A DNA stretch of 64,000 nt from Rana temporaria (GCF_905171775.1 NC_053489.1:250605008-250669007); one strand, 5' to 3'. Counted from the stretch's first letter, positions 1-11,576 are shown. The notes: generated by a model from the sequence alone, not told the origin. Made by a program: numbers and translations.

Positions 1-3000
1 GCTATCATAGAGGGGATATAGGAGGAGACACAGTCCTCCCACACCTCTTCGTCAAGATCAGGGATGTCCGCACTCCACTTGCCCAAAGCCCCGACCGTGT
101 CCACGTCATGAGTCACCGTAAGTCGGAGGTAAAGGGAGGACAGAGGGCTCCCCATCACACCCGAGATCAGGAGGCGCTCAATGGAATCGGACTCGAGGGT
201 CACTGGGGCCGGAAACTGCGAGGCGAGGGCATGTCTGAGCTGGCAATATCTAAATTGGAAGGAGAGGGGAAGGCAGTAAGTAGCCCTCAGTTCCTGGAAT
301 GTCATCATCCTGCTGTTTGGCATCACATGCCGGAGAGTAAGGATACCTCTTCTCGCCCACAACGCAGGATCAGGGACACTGTATAGGTGGGGAAGGAGAG
401 GATTGGCCCATAAGGGAGTGTGGGGGGAGACAGACCCGGGTTTAATGTTTTTGACCCTGGAGGAGCGCCAGACCTGTAGGACAGTCCTCATGGGGCCAGT
501 GACCGACGGATGCGCCTTGGGGCCCCTAAAGACTAGGTTGGAGAGTGCTGCGTATGAGCCCAACACCGCCGCCTCCAACACGACCGCCGGGTTTTGTTTG
601 GGCTGAGAGAACCACCATCGCACCGTGTCCAGCACCGCTGCCCAATAATAAATCAGAAAGTTCGGGAGCGCTAGCCCCCCGCTCGATAACGGGAGATAAA
701 GGGTACGCCGCGCCACCCGGGGTGGACGCCCAGCCCAGATAAAGGTCGTAACTATACTGTCTAGCTGTCGGAAAAATGACCGAGGGATAGGGACCGGGGT
801 CTGCCTGAAAAAATACAGCAGTTTGGGTAGGTATATCATTTTGATAAGATTCCCACGTCCGATCGGGGTAAGGGGGAGACTCCTCCACGTCGCACATTTC
901 TTAGTCAGTTGCTCCAACACTGGGAGCACGTTCCTAGTAAGATAACTTCCCGGTTGCGAGCCCACCCGAACCCCCAAGTAGGTAAATTCCTCAACCCAGC
1001 GGAGGGGAGTAAGCGAGTCCACCCGGGGCACCGACGAATGAAGTGGGAACAGTATCGACTTGTCCCAATTGATTCGAATCCCCGAAAATTGACTAAAGTT
1101 ATCAAAGTGGGCAAGGGCATTTCGCAGGGAAGAGGAGGCGTCCACCAGGTACAGTAAGGAGTCATCCGCATACAAGGACAATTTTTCCTCCAAGGGGCCC
1201 ATGCACCCGGACACCCCTAACCCCGGAATCTTCCCGCAAGTGGGCAGCCAGGGGCTCGAGCGCCAGCGCGAACAACGCCGGGGACAGCGGGCAGCCCTGT
1301 CTAGTCCCTCTCCCTAGGGAGAAGGAGTCCGACAGGGCGCCGTTAGTGCGGACACGGGCTCTGGGATGTGCGTAGAGCATGTGTATCCAGGATAGGAAAC
1401 GGGGGCCAATGCCGAAACGGGAGAGGACCGTCCAGAGGTAGCCCCACTCGACCGAGTCAAAGGCCTTCTCAGCGTCGAGTGAGGCCACCACGCCCGGAGC
1501 ATCCGGCCCCGCAACCGCCAAATGCGTGTGCAATCGACGCAGATTGATATCTGTGCCTCGACCAGGCATAAAGCCCATCTGGTCCAGGTGGACCAAGGCC
1601 GTAATGACAGTGTTTAGGCGGTTGGCCAGTATCTTCGCAAAAATCTTAGCGTCGACATTGAGAAGCGAGATGGGTCGGTAAGAGGAATAGAGGGCAGGAT
1701 CCTTACCGGGCTTGGGGATGAGCCCCGGACTCCGACACCCAGGACCGAAGGGACAACAGTCGGGGGGCAAGTTCTTCAGCATAAGTCTTATAAAATTCCA
1801 CGCCAGACTCTCCTACTGCGGACGTCTCTGACGGAGAAAAGACTACTCCACCAGTAGCAGCGTATCTTCGAACAGGGGGAGAGGACGGGTAGACTTCTAG
1901 CCTGGCTGTCTAAGGAACAGTCCGGGGGCACCGCCATTGCCCAAATTCTAGACCATGAGGGGAGTTTGAAGATGAAGGTGCGCGGGGGGGCCCCCTGCGG
2001 GCCTCTGGTCGCCAGCATGCGATGGGCTCGCTCAATGGAGAAGTGTGGGGAGAAGCGGGAGCCCATCCGGTCCTGGCGTCTTCCCCCCCTGCATCATTTT
2101 CAGTGCCCGCTGGATCTCCTCTAACTTGATTGGGGCATCTAATTTTTTCACCAAAGAGGGGGTGAGGACAGAAACATCCACCGCCTCCAGGTAATCAACC
2201 AAGTCAGATTGTTCATAATCCATAAAGTCCCTGATAATAAGTGGCGAAGCATTGGTTAATTTCCCCCGGGGCAGAGTGGGGGGTCCCCTCATGGTCTAGA
2301 ATTTGGGCAGTGGCGGTGACCCCGGACTGTTCCTTAGACAGCCAGGCTAGAAGTCTACCCGTCCTCTCCCCCTGTTCGAAGATACGCTGCTACTGGTGGA
2401 GTAGTCTTTTCTCCGTCAGAGACGTCCGCAGTAGGAGAGTCTGGCGTGTCAATAACTGCAACTGGTCATAATGGCGAGGGTCCCTAGTCCGAATGTAGAG
2501 GGCCTCCTGTCTGCTCGCGTCCCCCTCGGCCCTGACAAGTTCCGCCCTGCGTTCCCGTCGCACTGCAGCTATAATCAACTGATACTGTCCCCTGGAGGAA
2601 GCCTTAAAAGCGTCCCATACAGAGATCTCCGCCGCCGTGCCCGGGTTGTCAGACCAGTATTGCTTGAGGGATTTGTGGAATCGGGGCTCCACCTCCGCGT
2701 CAGTGATCCAGAACCTGGAAAGTCTCCAGAGTCTGTCGGTCAGGTCAGCCGATATTGTCAGGGATAAAAGCAGCGGTGCGTGGTCCGATATACCCCTGGG
2801 TAGAATGAGAACATCCCGGACTCTGGGCAGGACCAGGGCCCCCACATAGGCCAAGTCTATACGAGAGAAGGACTTGTGAGTAGCAGAGTGGCAAGTAAAG
2901 GCCTTGACACTCGGATACCTCCACCTCCATACATCAGTAAAGCCATACGTGTCTGCCCAGGCCGCAAGTCCCTGCCGGGTCGTGCCCGGTCCGGCACACC

Positions 3001-3452
3001 GGTCCATAGCAGAGTCCGGGACAAGATTAAAGTCACCCAGTAGTACAACCTTGTCAGACGGAAATTGCGCCAATTTAGATGTGAGTAGGTTCAAAACTCC
3101 AAGGGAGGCAGGCGGTGGCAGGTATAGGCCCACCAACACCCACGGTACGCTATGGATCAACGCATATACTATCACATATCTGCCATCTGGGTCGAGAACT
3201 AAATCAAGGAGCTTAAAGGGGAGCGACTTGAGGACAAGGATGCTAACGCCCCTGGCGTAACTTGAGTAGGTGGAATGGTAATGATGTCCCACCCACGGCT
3301 TCTTAAGGCTAAGGGTCCTACTGCCTATCAAATGCGTCTCCTGCAACACACACGTGGGGATGGTATTTCTTAATGAATTGAAACACTAAGGAGCGTTTAA
3401 TCGGGGAGTTCAGCCCACGTGTGTTCCAGGAGAGGATATCAAGAGTAGCCAT
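1..3452 (-). pseudogene. LINE ORF2: AP endonuclease plus reverse transcriptase, disrupted
   Basis: The frame opens at the ATG at 3450-3452 with MATLDILSWNTRGLNSPIKR, the usual start of an L1-type endonuclease. It frameshifts near 3345 and continues with LQETHL and the GDFN and SDHAPLLLSL motifs down to about 2680. The linker follows and ends with GKTPGPDGLP near 2065. Reverse transcriptase resumes near 1790 with SYRPISLLNVDAKIFAKILA, DAEKAFDSVEW and GTRQGCPLSPALFALALEP. Another frameshift near 1170 precedes the catalytic YADD box. RT C-terminal sequence continues with stops to base 1, and the terminal cysteine motif is not reached. The enzyme would nick DNA and reverse-transcribe its own RNA at the nick; this copy cannot. 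A 259-base chimeric insert (1799-2057) splits the linker from the RT. Confidence 0.85.
1799..2448. repeat. Inverted duplication (164-base arms) plus ORF1-derived filler inside the LINE
   Basis: Bases 1799-1962 are the near-perfect reverse complement of 2285-2448, which is the ordinary linker region of ORF2. Next to the inverted copy, 1961-2057 is a direct copy of ORF1 sequence found again at 4417-4514. Together they form a 259-base filler between GPDGLP and VEFYKTY, two segments that read as though they were originally adjacent. Confidence 0.85.
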
Positions 3453-4142
3453 GCAAACTGGTAAAAGAGATATTGTGAGAATCGACACAGGGCAGGAGAC
3501 ACTGGGCAACCCCAGCAGCCATTGCAGGGCCGAGAGGAGGACCATGACTCCACGCCAGTACAGCAATACGTGATGAGAAAATTACTGTCATACAACATAG
3601 AACGAAAATAAAAACAAAAACATGGGAGCCAACAGAGCAGCCCAACACCCCCCGGGGGTACAAACTTTAGAGGGACACAACCCGAGTATCTCGGTGGTAT
3701 GCATAGTCCAGTAACAGGGTGGAGAAACAGGAACAGTCACCTGGAGGGAGCACCACGCAAAAACAAAAAAGCCAATAAAGGGTGCGCCAGAATCAGGGTC
3801 ATTGCACAGGACCACAGACAGAGTATCCATCACAGGCACACGCTGGGGAGAGGGGGGGTGAGGTCCGGGGGGGGGGGGGGGCCGCAGCACGTCCCCCGAC
3901 ATCTCAGTGGTGTTTACAGCAGCCGCCAGGGACAGGGCAGGGAAGGAAAACAGGAGCGGAGTGCAGCGGGAGGGGAGTGACACATAAGCCAGAGGCATCC
4001 TGCCATCCACCCCCGTCCCGCCAAGTCTCAAAACATGTCCCCAGTCTGTCCACCCCATGTGCAGTCCCCCCTCAAAGAAACGTTAGGGGTCCCTCCGTAG
4101 CTCACTCACAGATAGGAGCGCAGGTAGTAGTTTCAACAGCAT

Positions 4143-5018
4143 TCAGCGCGGCAATGTCTCTACCCAGGCCACCACATCACGGGGGGAAGTAAAGAACTGA
4201 ACGCGCTCGCCATCTTGCACCCTCAATTTAGCAGGGAACAGCATGCTGTACCGTATCCCCTTCTCCCGGAGCAGGGCGCGGGAGTGATCAAAGGATTTGC
4301 GCTGGCGTTGCGTCTCCGCGGAATAGTCCGGAAAAATGAGAGTCTGGTGTTCTCGAACTTCAACTCACCCTGGAGACAGGCCGCTCTGAGAACCGTGTCC
4401 CTGTCTCGATAATGGAGGAGTTTGAAGATGAAGGTGCGCGGGGGGGGCCCCCTGCGGGCCTCTGGTCGCCGGCATGCGATGGGCTCGCTCAATGGAGAAG
4501 TGTGGGGAGAAGCGCGCAGCAGGGAGTAGAGAGGGGAGAAGCCGCTCCATGAAGGTGATGGGGTCCGGTCCCTCTGCTCCCTCCGGAAGGCCCAGGACCC
4601 GCAAATTATTGCGGCGGTTCCGGTTCTTGGCATCTTCCGCCCTGGCCTCCAGCACCTTCACCCTGGATTTCAGGGACACCAAGTCCGCCCTGTGATCCCG
4701 CTGCATGTCCTCCATATCGGAAACTCTGCGCTCCACCTCCGTCATTCATTCGCGGAACACGTCCATATCCCGTCGGATGAGAGCCGTCTCAATCTGGACA
4801 TGATCGATCTTTGCGGTAAGTGTGGATTGACAGTTCGAGATGGCCAGCATTAGAGCGTCAAAAGCCGGGGAGCCAGCGAGGATCACGCCATCCGGCGGTG
4901 CCTCCTTCTGGGCTTCCATGCGGCCGGCTGAAGGAGAAGTGGTAGGCTCGAGTTTTGGCGGGTTATGGGCAGCAGGCTTGTTCCGTCTCCCCCGACCTCC
5001 GGATCTAGTCCCCCGCAT
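4143..5018 (-). pseudogene. LINE ORF1 (L1 ORF1p-like), disrupted
   Basis: The reading begins with a basic N-terminal region (MRGTRSGGRGRR). A heptad-rich coiled coil follows (about 4560-4760, with stretches such as MTEVERRVSDMEDMQRD), then the L1-type C-terminal domain with NNLRVLGLPEG and RTFIFKLLHYRDRD. These features match the single-strand nucleic-acid-binding, trimeric ORF1 protein of L1-like elements. A TGA at 4746-4748 interrupts the coiled coil in frame. The reading then shifts frame between about 4430 and 4600 and again before the last motif (FFTSPRDVVAWVETLPR), ending at a TGA at 4143-4145. The frame would be close to 290 residues if undamaged, similar to vertebrate L1-type ORF1. 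About 97 bases of it (4417-4514) recur at 1961-2057 inside ORF2. Confidence 0.8.
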
Positions 5019-5165
5019 ACCCCGGAGGCTCCGTCAGATAAAGCTGGAGATTAGAAGGCAGGTATTGATGATTTCACACCAGGATTAAGGCAGGATGGGA
5101 TTCCGGACCGGGAGCTCAGCAGTTACACGTCTGCTCCCATCGCCATCTTGGACACGCCCCCCAAC

Positions 5166-5468
5166 AAAAACTGTATTAAGTGAAATTTGTACGATCTTGT
5201 ATCGTACGAGAATTTTTTTTTGTTTGTCCCTTATGGCCCTAATTTCAGATGAAAGCTGTGTACTAATGATCAGATTATTGTACCAGCGCTTTGGAAGTGA
5301 TATTTTTCATATGATTCATCATAATTTTGTGTACAAGGCTTAACGCTTGTGGTCATTGGAAAGAAGAAACTCTTTAGAGTTAGCTAAACAGATCATTGTT
5401 GTCAGTGGGTATTTATCTGGGAGGCAGAAACTGCCCATTGCTCAAAAAACTCCTAGAAACTTCTGGAG
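5166..5468. other. Unassigned spacer
   Basis: AT-rich sequence between the LINE 5' side and a hAT-like element. No coding sequence, RNA gene or repeat was recognised. Confidence 0.4.
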
Positions 5469-6391
5469 CAGCGTTTCTCAACCCGCTTTCAGTCAAGGCA
5501 TCATCTCAAGGCACCCCTGTAAATATCTACACTAAAGCCGTGTTCACACACGATCGGTTTGTCCGATGAAAAAAGTCTGATGGACTGTTTTCATCCGACA
5601 AACTGATCGTGTTGGCCCCATCAGTCTTTTTTCCATCGGTGTAAAAAAATAGAACATGTTTTAAATTTTTTCTATGGATAAAAAAACAATAGGAAATTCC
5701 GATCGTCTGTGTGGAACTCCATCGGAGGAAAATCCACGCATGCTCAGAATCAAGTCGACGGATGCTCGGAAGCATTGAACTTCATTTTTTTCGGCTTGCC
5801 GTAGTGTTTTACGTCACCGCGTTTTGGCACGGCCGGAATTTAGTCTGATAGTGTGTATGCAAGACTGATAAAAGTCAGCTTCATCGGATTTCCGACGAAA
5901 AAATACATCGGATTTTATTCCATTAGAAATCCGATTGTGTGTACGCGGCATAACAGTTTTACTTAATGCAGCAACATCCACACATGTGGGATACCCAATG
6001 ATAAAGGTTATTTATTCTTCCAAAGCAAACACGCTGGTACTGACTAGTATTCCAATGTTTCTCTTCTCCCTCACTCGGCTAATGTGACCACAGTGCTGAT
6101 GGAGAGGGAAAGGATGCTGTTCAGGCACCCAACGTCTTCCTTATCAACCAATGATGTTAATGGTTGTAGGGATACCAGTGGCTAGAAGGTTGTAATGGTG
6201 CACAAAGAAAACCTGTGGCTTAGAATAAGGCAGGCTTGTCTTCCTGCTAGCTTGTATACAATGTTTGGGCATTTTTTAGCCATTTTGCCAAGGCACCCCT
6301 AAAAAAAAACAAAAAACAGAAGGCACCCCAGGGTGCATGATACCCTGATTGAAAAAGGCCGCTCTGGAGGAACCTTGGTTGAGAAAGACTG
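5469..6391. mobile_element. hAT-like nonautonomous element with CAG...CTG ends
   Basis: The left end CAGCGTTTCTCAACC is mirrored by the right end GGTTGAGAAAGACTG. CAG/CTG ends are typical of hAT elements. Flanking 8-mers (ttctggag and atctacag) match only partly, so the target duplication has decayed or the end calls are off by a base. There is no coding capacity. A different MITE (5535-5952) is nested inside. Confidence 0.6.
5535..5952. mobile_element. Palindromic MITE, GCCGTG-TACACACGATCGG family, copy 1
   Basis: Both ends carry the same motif in inverted order (left gccgtgttcacacacgatcg, right cgattgtgtgtacgcggc), and the interior holds mirrored CATCGGA-rich segments. Related copies lie at 16649-17052, 32033-32452 and 40873-41192. 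Noncoding. Confidence 0.8.
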
Positions 6392-6545
6392 ATCTACAGT
6401 GATACATTTCATACTTTCCCTTTTTTTATTCTAGTCATTTTCTGGCTGAAACAGTGTTTATATTTAGCCACCAGATGTTGCTATAGCAATGTAACACAAA
6501 CACTTTATGTGCTGTAGGTGTATCTTCTGCCAGCTTCTCTTATGA

Positions 6546-6561
6546 GTGGGTGTAACTTACA
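6546..6561 (+). promoter_or_regulatory. Candidate V1 promoter motif
   Basis: GTGGGTGTAACTTACA lies 85 bases before the V1 leader ATG. It resembles a block found 109-140 bases upstream of V2-V4 (GTGGGTGTGGTTACA). In V2 and V3 the block contains TGTGGTT, the core of a RUNX site; V1 has diverged there. Regulatory function is inferred only from conservation. Confidence 0.35.
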
Positions 6562-6630
6562 GACTTTAGAAGGTATATCTGAAGTTCAGGCAGGAAATGC
6601 ATAAGGTTTTTTAAGCTAACCAGTTGTAAG

Positions 6631-7077
6631 ATGTTTTATTTCAGCGTGACAGTCCTTTTATTGCTCTGTAAGTACATATTATTATAAATTGCTTCATTTA
6701 TGAGATTTGGAAGATTTAAATATATGTGTAGTTATTTATGTTATTACTCTTAGTTTTTAATATTGACTTGTATTCTATTATTTCTCTCTAGGCTCTTCAT
6801 GCAGCTGTGATTTAATACAAGCACCCAGCATGGAGACTGCAGCGGGCATAGACGTTAATCTGACATGTGATCATTCCTCCCTGACCACTTCAGATTACAT
6901 CCATTGGTACAGGCTGTCCCCTGGTCAGGGGCCATTATTCCTAATCAGTGGTTACAAGGACAGTTCAGAGAAGAAGTTCAGTTTACTGTTTGAAAGTGGA
7001 GGAAGAAAGTCCAGTGTTCTTGTGATAAGGAATATTGAACCTGAAGACAGTGCTGTGTATCTGTGTGCTAAGAGTGA
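6631..7077 (+). CDS. T-cell receptor V segment V1 (TRAV/TRDV type), apparently functional
   Basis: Variable segment of an antigen receptor, joined by V(D)J recombination to form the outer V domain of a TCR alpha or delta chain. The leader exon is 6631-6667 (12 codons plus one base, hydrophobic, starting MFYFSVTVLLLL) and ends at a GTAAGT donor. The intron is 124 bases and ends TCTCTCTAG. The V exon is 6792-7077. It holds first Cys in VNLTCDH, Trp in YIHWYR, the framework-3 block EPEDSAVYLCA with second Cys, and CAKSD before the recombination signal. No stop or frameshift was seen. The mature N-terminus has three closely spaced cysteines (CSSCSC), which is odd. It belongs with V2-V4 but is the most diverged of them. 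Alpha versus delta use cannot be decided without J and C segments. Confidence 0.88.
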
Positions 7078-7116
7078 CACAGAGCTACAGGTGTATTTCC
7101 TGCCTGTACAATATGC
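7078..7116 (+). promoter_or_regulatory. 23-RSS of V1
   Basis: Heptamer CACAGAG (7078-7084), spacer of exactly 23 bases (7085-7107), nonamer ACAATATGC (7108-7116). The first four heptamer bases are consensus. The sixth is A instead of T, and the nonamer departs from ACAAAAACC after ACAA. Confidence 0.75.
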
Positions 7117-7319
7117 CAGTATGAAGATATACTTGTAGTACAATATGTATGTGGACAGAATTGAAATTTAAACATTTTAACTTTTAATTATGAAACCAAT
7201 CATTTTTCCTTTATTGAATGGTGTTTAAAGTTAATCTGTACATTTAAGTCCTGTGTAAATGCTACATCAGTCTGATCAGAGCTTACAAAGTGACAACCCC
7301 TTCCCATCACATTTACACA

Positions 7320-8351
7320 GGGGTTGATTTACTAAGGCAAAAACACTGTTGACATTGCAAGTGAAGTTGCATTCTGTTAGGGAGTTTACCCCAGAGCTTA
7401 GTGAATGTGGTGAAACTTCACTTTGCAAAGAATACCCAATAAGATGCAAGGAAAATGAAAAACAAAATGCAAAACAGCACTTTTTCTTGTACATGATTGG
7501 ATAATTGAAATCAGCAGAGCTTCACGTGATTGTAATTGTTTTTTTTTTAATAACGAACATGTTATACTTACCTGCTCTGTGCAGTAGATTTGCACTGAGC
7601 AGTCCAAATCCCCCTCTTCTCGGGTCCATCTTTGCTACTCCTAGCCCCTCCCTCCTGTCTAGTGCCCCCACAGCAAGCAGCTTGCTCTGGGGCACCTGAG
7701 CCCAACTGCAGCTCCGTGTGTCAATTCAGATATGGAAATCCTGTTTGGCTCTGCCTTCTCTCTTTGCTTAGTGGCTAATTTACATTGATTGACAGCAGCG
7801 GGAGCCAGTGGCGCCACTGCTGTGTCTCAGCCAATCAGGAGGGAGAGTCGCGGACGGCTGAGGGACTCGTGGACATTGCTGGACAGAGATAGGGCTCAGG
7901 TAAGTATTAGAGGGTCTGCTGCACACAGAAGGCTGTTTATCTTAATGCATAGAATGCATTAAGATAAAAAACATTCTACCTTATCAACCTCTTTAAGTAC
8001 TTGCTTCAAATTACAATGTATTGTGCTAAAGTTCGAACAAAATGCAGTAGTGCTGCGGATCTTGTTCCACACAGGTGCAGTTTGGGCTATTATCAGATAT
8101 TAATGGATTTTTTTTTTTTTTTTTTGCATGGGTGCAGTTTATTCTGTTAGTATTTATTATAGGGGGTGCTAGGGGCTGCTACAAACAGAAAGCTTTTTAT
8201 CTTAACGCATAGAATACATTAAGATAAAAAACCTTCTGACTTTACAACTCATTGTATTGCATTCACTTAGCTCTGGGGAAATTCCCTTACAGAGTGCAAA
8301 TGCACTTGCAAAATGAACAGTCTACTAGTTACTTATTAGTAAATAAACCCC
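7320..8351. mobile_element. About 1 kb MITE with GGGGTTGATTTACTA-type inverted ends
   Basis: The left end ggggttgatttactaa is mirrored by ttagtaaataaacccc at the right. The interior also contains a near duplication of a block reading tctta-atgcatagaat-gcattaagataaaa (about 7937 and 8201). No transposase frame; a nonautonomous element of unassigned superfamily. Confidence 0.65.
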
Positions 8352-8697
8352 ACGTACAGTAGTTATGGAGGTGGAAAGGAGGGTGAAGGAAAAAAAAAGG
8401 GATGGCCGTGCCAGAGGTGAGGGGTAGGGGAAGAAGGAGAGAGAGTCTAAATAGTGGTAAGTTTTAACATTTCTCATGGGTTCCAGTAGCGCTTACTGTA
8501 AATAAGGGTGAATAAAAATTTATGTTTTAAAAAAATAAAATTAAAAATAATACGATTTTTTTTATTTAAATCTGATTTTTTTATTTATTTAAATCTGATT
8601 TTATTTTCATCTTTATCAAATTAGTAAAAATCTATCTAAAGATAGTTTTCTATTTAGGATACATTAATGATTTTGTTTATTCAGCATGAAATTGAGT
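8352..8697. other. Low-complexity A/T-rich spacer
   Basis: Purine-rich sequence followed by runs of A and T (for example 8525-8640). No gene or defined repeat end was seen. Confidence 0.4.
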
Positions 8698-9375
8698 TTA
8701 GTTATGTAGCATGAGGCTGTATATTCTGCAATATTTACATTTTGGTAGTTCAACCTGTGTAGGTGTGCGTGTGTAGAATTTTTTTTTCCTATATCCGCAT
8801 ATATTGTTTTCGCTAAGATGCACATCCAAGAGTCTTTTAAAACTATCCATACTGCCTGCCGACACCACCGATTGTGGAAAAGAGTTCCACATCCTTACTG
8901 CCCTGACAGTGAAAACCCCCCTACGCAGCTTAAGTTTAAACTGCTTCTCTTCCAGTTTCATCATATGGCCCCATGTTCTCTTACACTCCCTGAGACTGAA
9001 AAGTTTCATACTTACACTGGGATCACCATTGAGATATTTGTATACCGCTATCATATCTCCTCTCAAGCATCTCTTCCCCAAGGAAAATAAATGTAGCGCC
9101 TGTTGTCGTTATAATGTCCCTATATTAAATTAGTTGCCCTTCTCTGGACTCTCTCCAGTTCCAGCACATTCTTTCTGAGGACTGGTGTTCAGTACTGGGT
9201 GGAATACTCCAGAAGCAGCCAAAGCAGTGTTTTATAAAGTGTCGGAATAATCTCTTTATCTCTGGAGTAAATTACCTTTTTAATGCATGCTAATATTCTG
9301 CTAGCTTTGGTAGCCGCAGCATGACACTGCATGCTATAAAAAAAGGGGGGATAAGGTTGGGACTTTACATGAGGC
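8698..9375 (-). pseudogene. CR1-type LINE reverse transcriptase C-terminus
   Basis: The minus-strand frame at 8698-9081 gives RGDMIAVYKYLNG, LFSLRECKRTWGH, the LRRGVFTVRAVRMWNSFP block and SFKRLLDVHL. This is the characteristic C-terminal region following the RT in CR1-clade LINEs. Upstream on the same strand (9081-9375), ELERVQRR-like and LLEYSTQYW residues in another frame extend the match, with a frameshift between. The fragment lacks RT catalytic motifs and an endonuclease and is a 5'-truncated relic. LINE family was assigned from motif memory only. Confidence 0.7.
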
Positions 9376-10673
9376 ATGTGATAGAACTACCACAGGCCTC
9401 TATCCCTGTAAATGGATAGAAGGGGGGAGGAGGTTTTGGGACTTTAAATGAGATGCGTTTTTAGCAGTATGCAATTAAATATATATATATGGAATATAAA
9501 ACATGTTTCTATAATAGCCAGGCTCTTAGTTACCATCCAAAAAAGCAATAAACCAAATTAACCTGTCTAGCGGTATGCATAAAAAACAGAGGTTTAGTTG
9601 CATGTATTTGCAAATACCTTTGTAAGCTGCAGGTCCCATTAAGGCACTCTGTGTACTGCAGTCCTAACTATGAATTTTAAAGTCTCCTTAATATGAGTAC
9701 AGGAGTGCTAATCAATAGATAAGGGGCAGGTGATCACCTGACCATGCTCCTACCTATAGTTGGTCTAGCAAAAAAGAGCACTGGAAAAACAAAAGAAATG
9801 CAAGAGTGGAACCAAACATGCCTACCAAACCAAAACACCACCAAACTAAAGGCAGACCACATAAACCTGGGTCAGCTAGTCAAAAATGACAATGCATAAT
9901 TAACTGTCAGTAGTAGTTCTGTGGAGGCACTTTATTCCACTCCTGAAACGCATCTCCATCCCTGGATAGTGTAAAAAAAAAAGGGGGGATACGTTTGGGA
10001 CTTTACATCAATATCAATAATATGCATTCAAAAAAAAATGTCAGCCTTCTAATTTCCATCTTCCAGCCCTACTATAGACTTCAGATCAGCTGGAAACCTC
10101 ATTTATACTCCGACTGCCAGCTCTAGAAGTCCTGAAATCATCTTCTTTAGTATGTGCTGCACCTGCACAAATTTTCTTCAAAGTCCCCAACACAGAAGTA
10201 ATCTCCCTGGTTATCAGCTGATATTAAAGTGGAGTTCCAGCTTTGAACTAACTACCCTTTAACTGCCACTCCTCAACACCTCTGCTAACTAATCTGTATA
10301 AGAAAGATGCATATACTTACCTATTTTTAAAGCCGGTCTGATCACATGATCCCACTCCCCTGTGTCAGCTAGTGCTACTGCAGAAGAGAGGAGGAAGCGC
10401 GAACAACGGATGGGCCCATGAAGCTTATTGGTGACGTCTCTGCTTCTGGCTTAACCAGTCATTGTCAGAGCGATCTCTACTCTCCCCTTCAGCTGCCGGC
10501 CCACAGGAAATCAAGTGACTGGCCTTCTGTAGCAATACCCCCATGAGGGCTGCTAATAGACAGACTCTGTACCCAACTGTTTGTCTCGACTCTGCAAATC
10601 CTCCATCACCTCTGACACCCTGGGTTCAAGCAGCTTACCAACTGTACTAAGAATGAGAGACTCAAGCCCTGTA
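9376..10673. other. Repeat-rich noncoding stretch
   Basis: Two similar blocks (about 9340-9470 and 9965-10010) contain A-tract plus ggggggata and gggactttacat, suggesting an unnamed repeat copied or split. A block near 10225 (taaagtggagttccagctttgaac) resembles the end of a common frog MITE. No coding sequence. The last bases, gccctgtaca (10667-10676), look like the severed tip of the MITE that continues at 16649. Confidence 0.45.
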
Positions 10674-10925
10674 CATGGGACCGCAGGCCACACCACCCAC
10701 CCCCTCAAAACCCAAAACTCCTAGTGAACAAAAAAACAAACAACTACTTGGCATTTTAATGGCCGTGGCACCTTTATTGGTTTAAACAAAATTAATATAT
10801 ATAGAATAACCATCTTTATTTAATCAAATTATTGAATTGAATAGTAAACTTTAATAAACCAAAAAATTCCCTGCTCAGCCATAGGACTCGAGCAGCTTAA
10901 ACTTGGAAAAACTGTAAAGTCCCCC
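10674..10925 (-). repeat. Ngaro split direct repeat B2
   Basis: About 252 bases from catgggaccgcaggccacac to gtaaagtccccc, matching 11294-11545 (B1) almost base for base in the same orientation. It marks the 3' end of the element in its own orientation. Confidence 0.9.
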
Positions 10926-10984
10926 CCCCGATTCGGGGGTGACAAACCACATAATTGTGCCAACGACAGGGAGGGGGGGTGGGG

Positions 10985-11295
10985 AGCAAAGTCCAGTACC
11001 CAGCCAACAGCCCTGAGTGGACGCAGCTGCAGCCTTATATAGGGTCCATCCGGAATGCAGAACCTTCCAGCGGTCACCTGCTCTACCTGGACCAGTCAGA
11101 GCCCACTTATCCAGGTACCTGTAATTTACTAGAAGCAGGAGAAAATTGCACAGGTGTTTTACAGTAACAATCAGGTGTTTTACTATACTGACCATATAAT
11201 TTTGCCAGTAGAAGCCAGGCCTGAAAAGGGGAGGGGGAGGGGCGGCCGCAGGACCCATGTGCATGGGCCCAAATGAATTGTGCCCTTTTATGCCA
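10985..11295 (-). repeat. Ngaro split direct repeat A2
   Basis: About 311 bases from agcaaagtccagtacccagc to ttttatgcca, matching 16338-16648 (A1) nearly perfectly. It abuts B1 directly. The junction A2/B1 is where a circular intermediate of such elements would be recreated. Confidence 0.9.
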
Positions 11296-11545
11296 TGGGA
11301 CCGCAGGCCACACCACCCACCCCCTCAAAACCCAAAACTCCTAGTGAACAAAAAACCAAACAACTACTTGGCATTTTAATGGCCGTGGCACCTTTATTGG
11401 TTTAAACAAAATTAATATATATAGAATAACCATCTTTATTTAATCAAATTGTTGAATTGAATAGTAAACTTTAATAAACCAAAAAATTCCCTGCTCAGCC
11501 ATAGGACTCGAGCAGCTTAAACTTGGAAAAACTGTAAAGTCCCCC
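11294..11545 (-). repeat. Ngaro split direct repeat B1
   Basis: Copy of B2 lying just after the hydrolase stop codon in element orientation. Only isolated base differences from B2 were seen by eye (for example one near 11450), suggesting recent activity. Confidence 0.9.
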
Positions 11546-11576
11546 ACCAGCCAGACCTGTTGCAAACAGGACTGGC

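Larger units (their letters stand above)
1..5165 (-). mobile_element. L1/Tx1-clade non-LTR retrotransposon, cut by the window start
   Basis: A LINE in reverse orientation. Its 5' side lies near 5165 and its 3' side runs off the window at base 1. Reading on the minus strand there is a short 5' leader, an ORF1 with a coiled coil and an L1-type RNA-binding C-terminus, an inter-ORF stretch of about 690 bases, and an ORF2 with AP endonuclease and reverse transcriptase. Both ORFs carry stops and frameshifts, so this copy is dead. The clade call rests on the order ORF1-endonuclease-RT and on the ORF1 type; L1 and Tx1 were not separated by phylogeny. No 3' tail or target-site duplication is visible because the 3' end is outside the window. 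Confidence 0.85.

Noticed and set aside
1314..1514. Small minus-strand frame within the LINE RT
   Set aside because: It is an alternative-frame shadow of the RT domain.
3588..4192. Overlapping frames on both strands between LINE ORF1 and ORF2
   Set aside because: GC-rich inter-ORF sequence with a poly-G run, and no recognisable motif in any frame.
10875..11264. Minus-strand frames in the Ngaro terminal repeats (also 16231-16617)
   Set aside because: They fall in repeat A and repeat across both copies because the DNA does; no domain similarity was seen.
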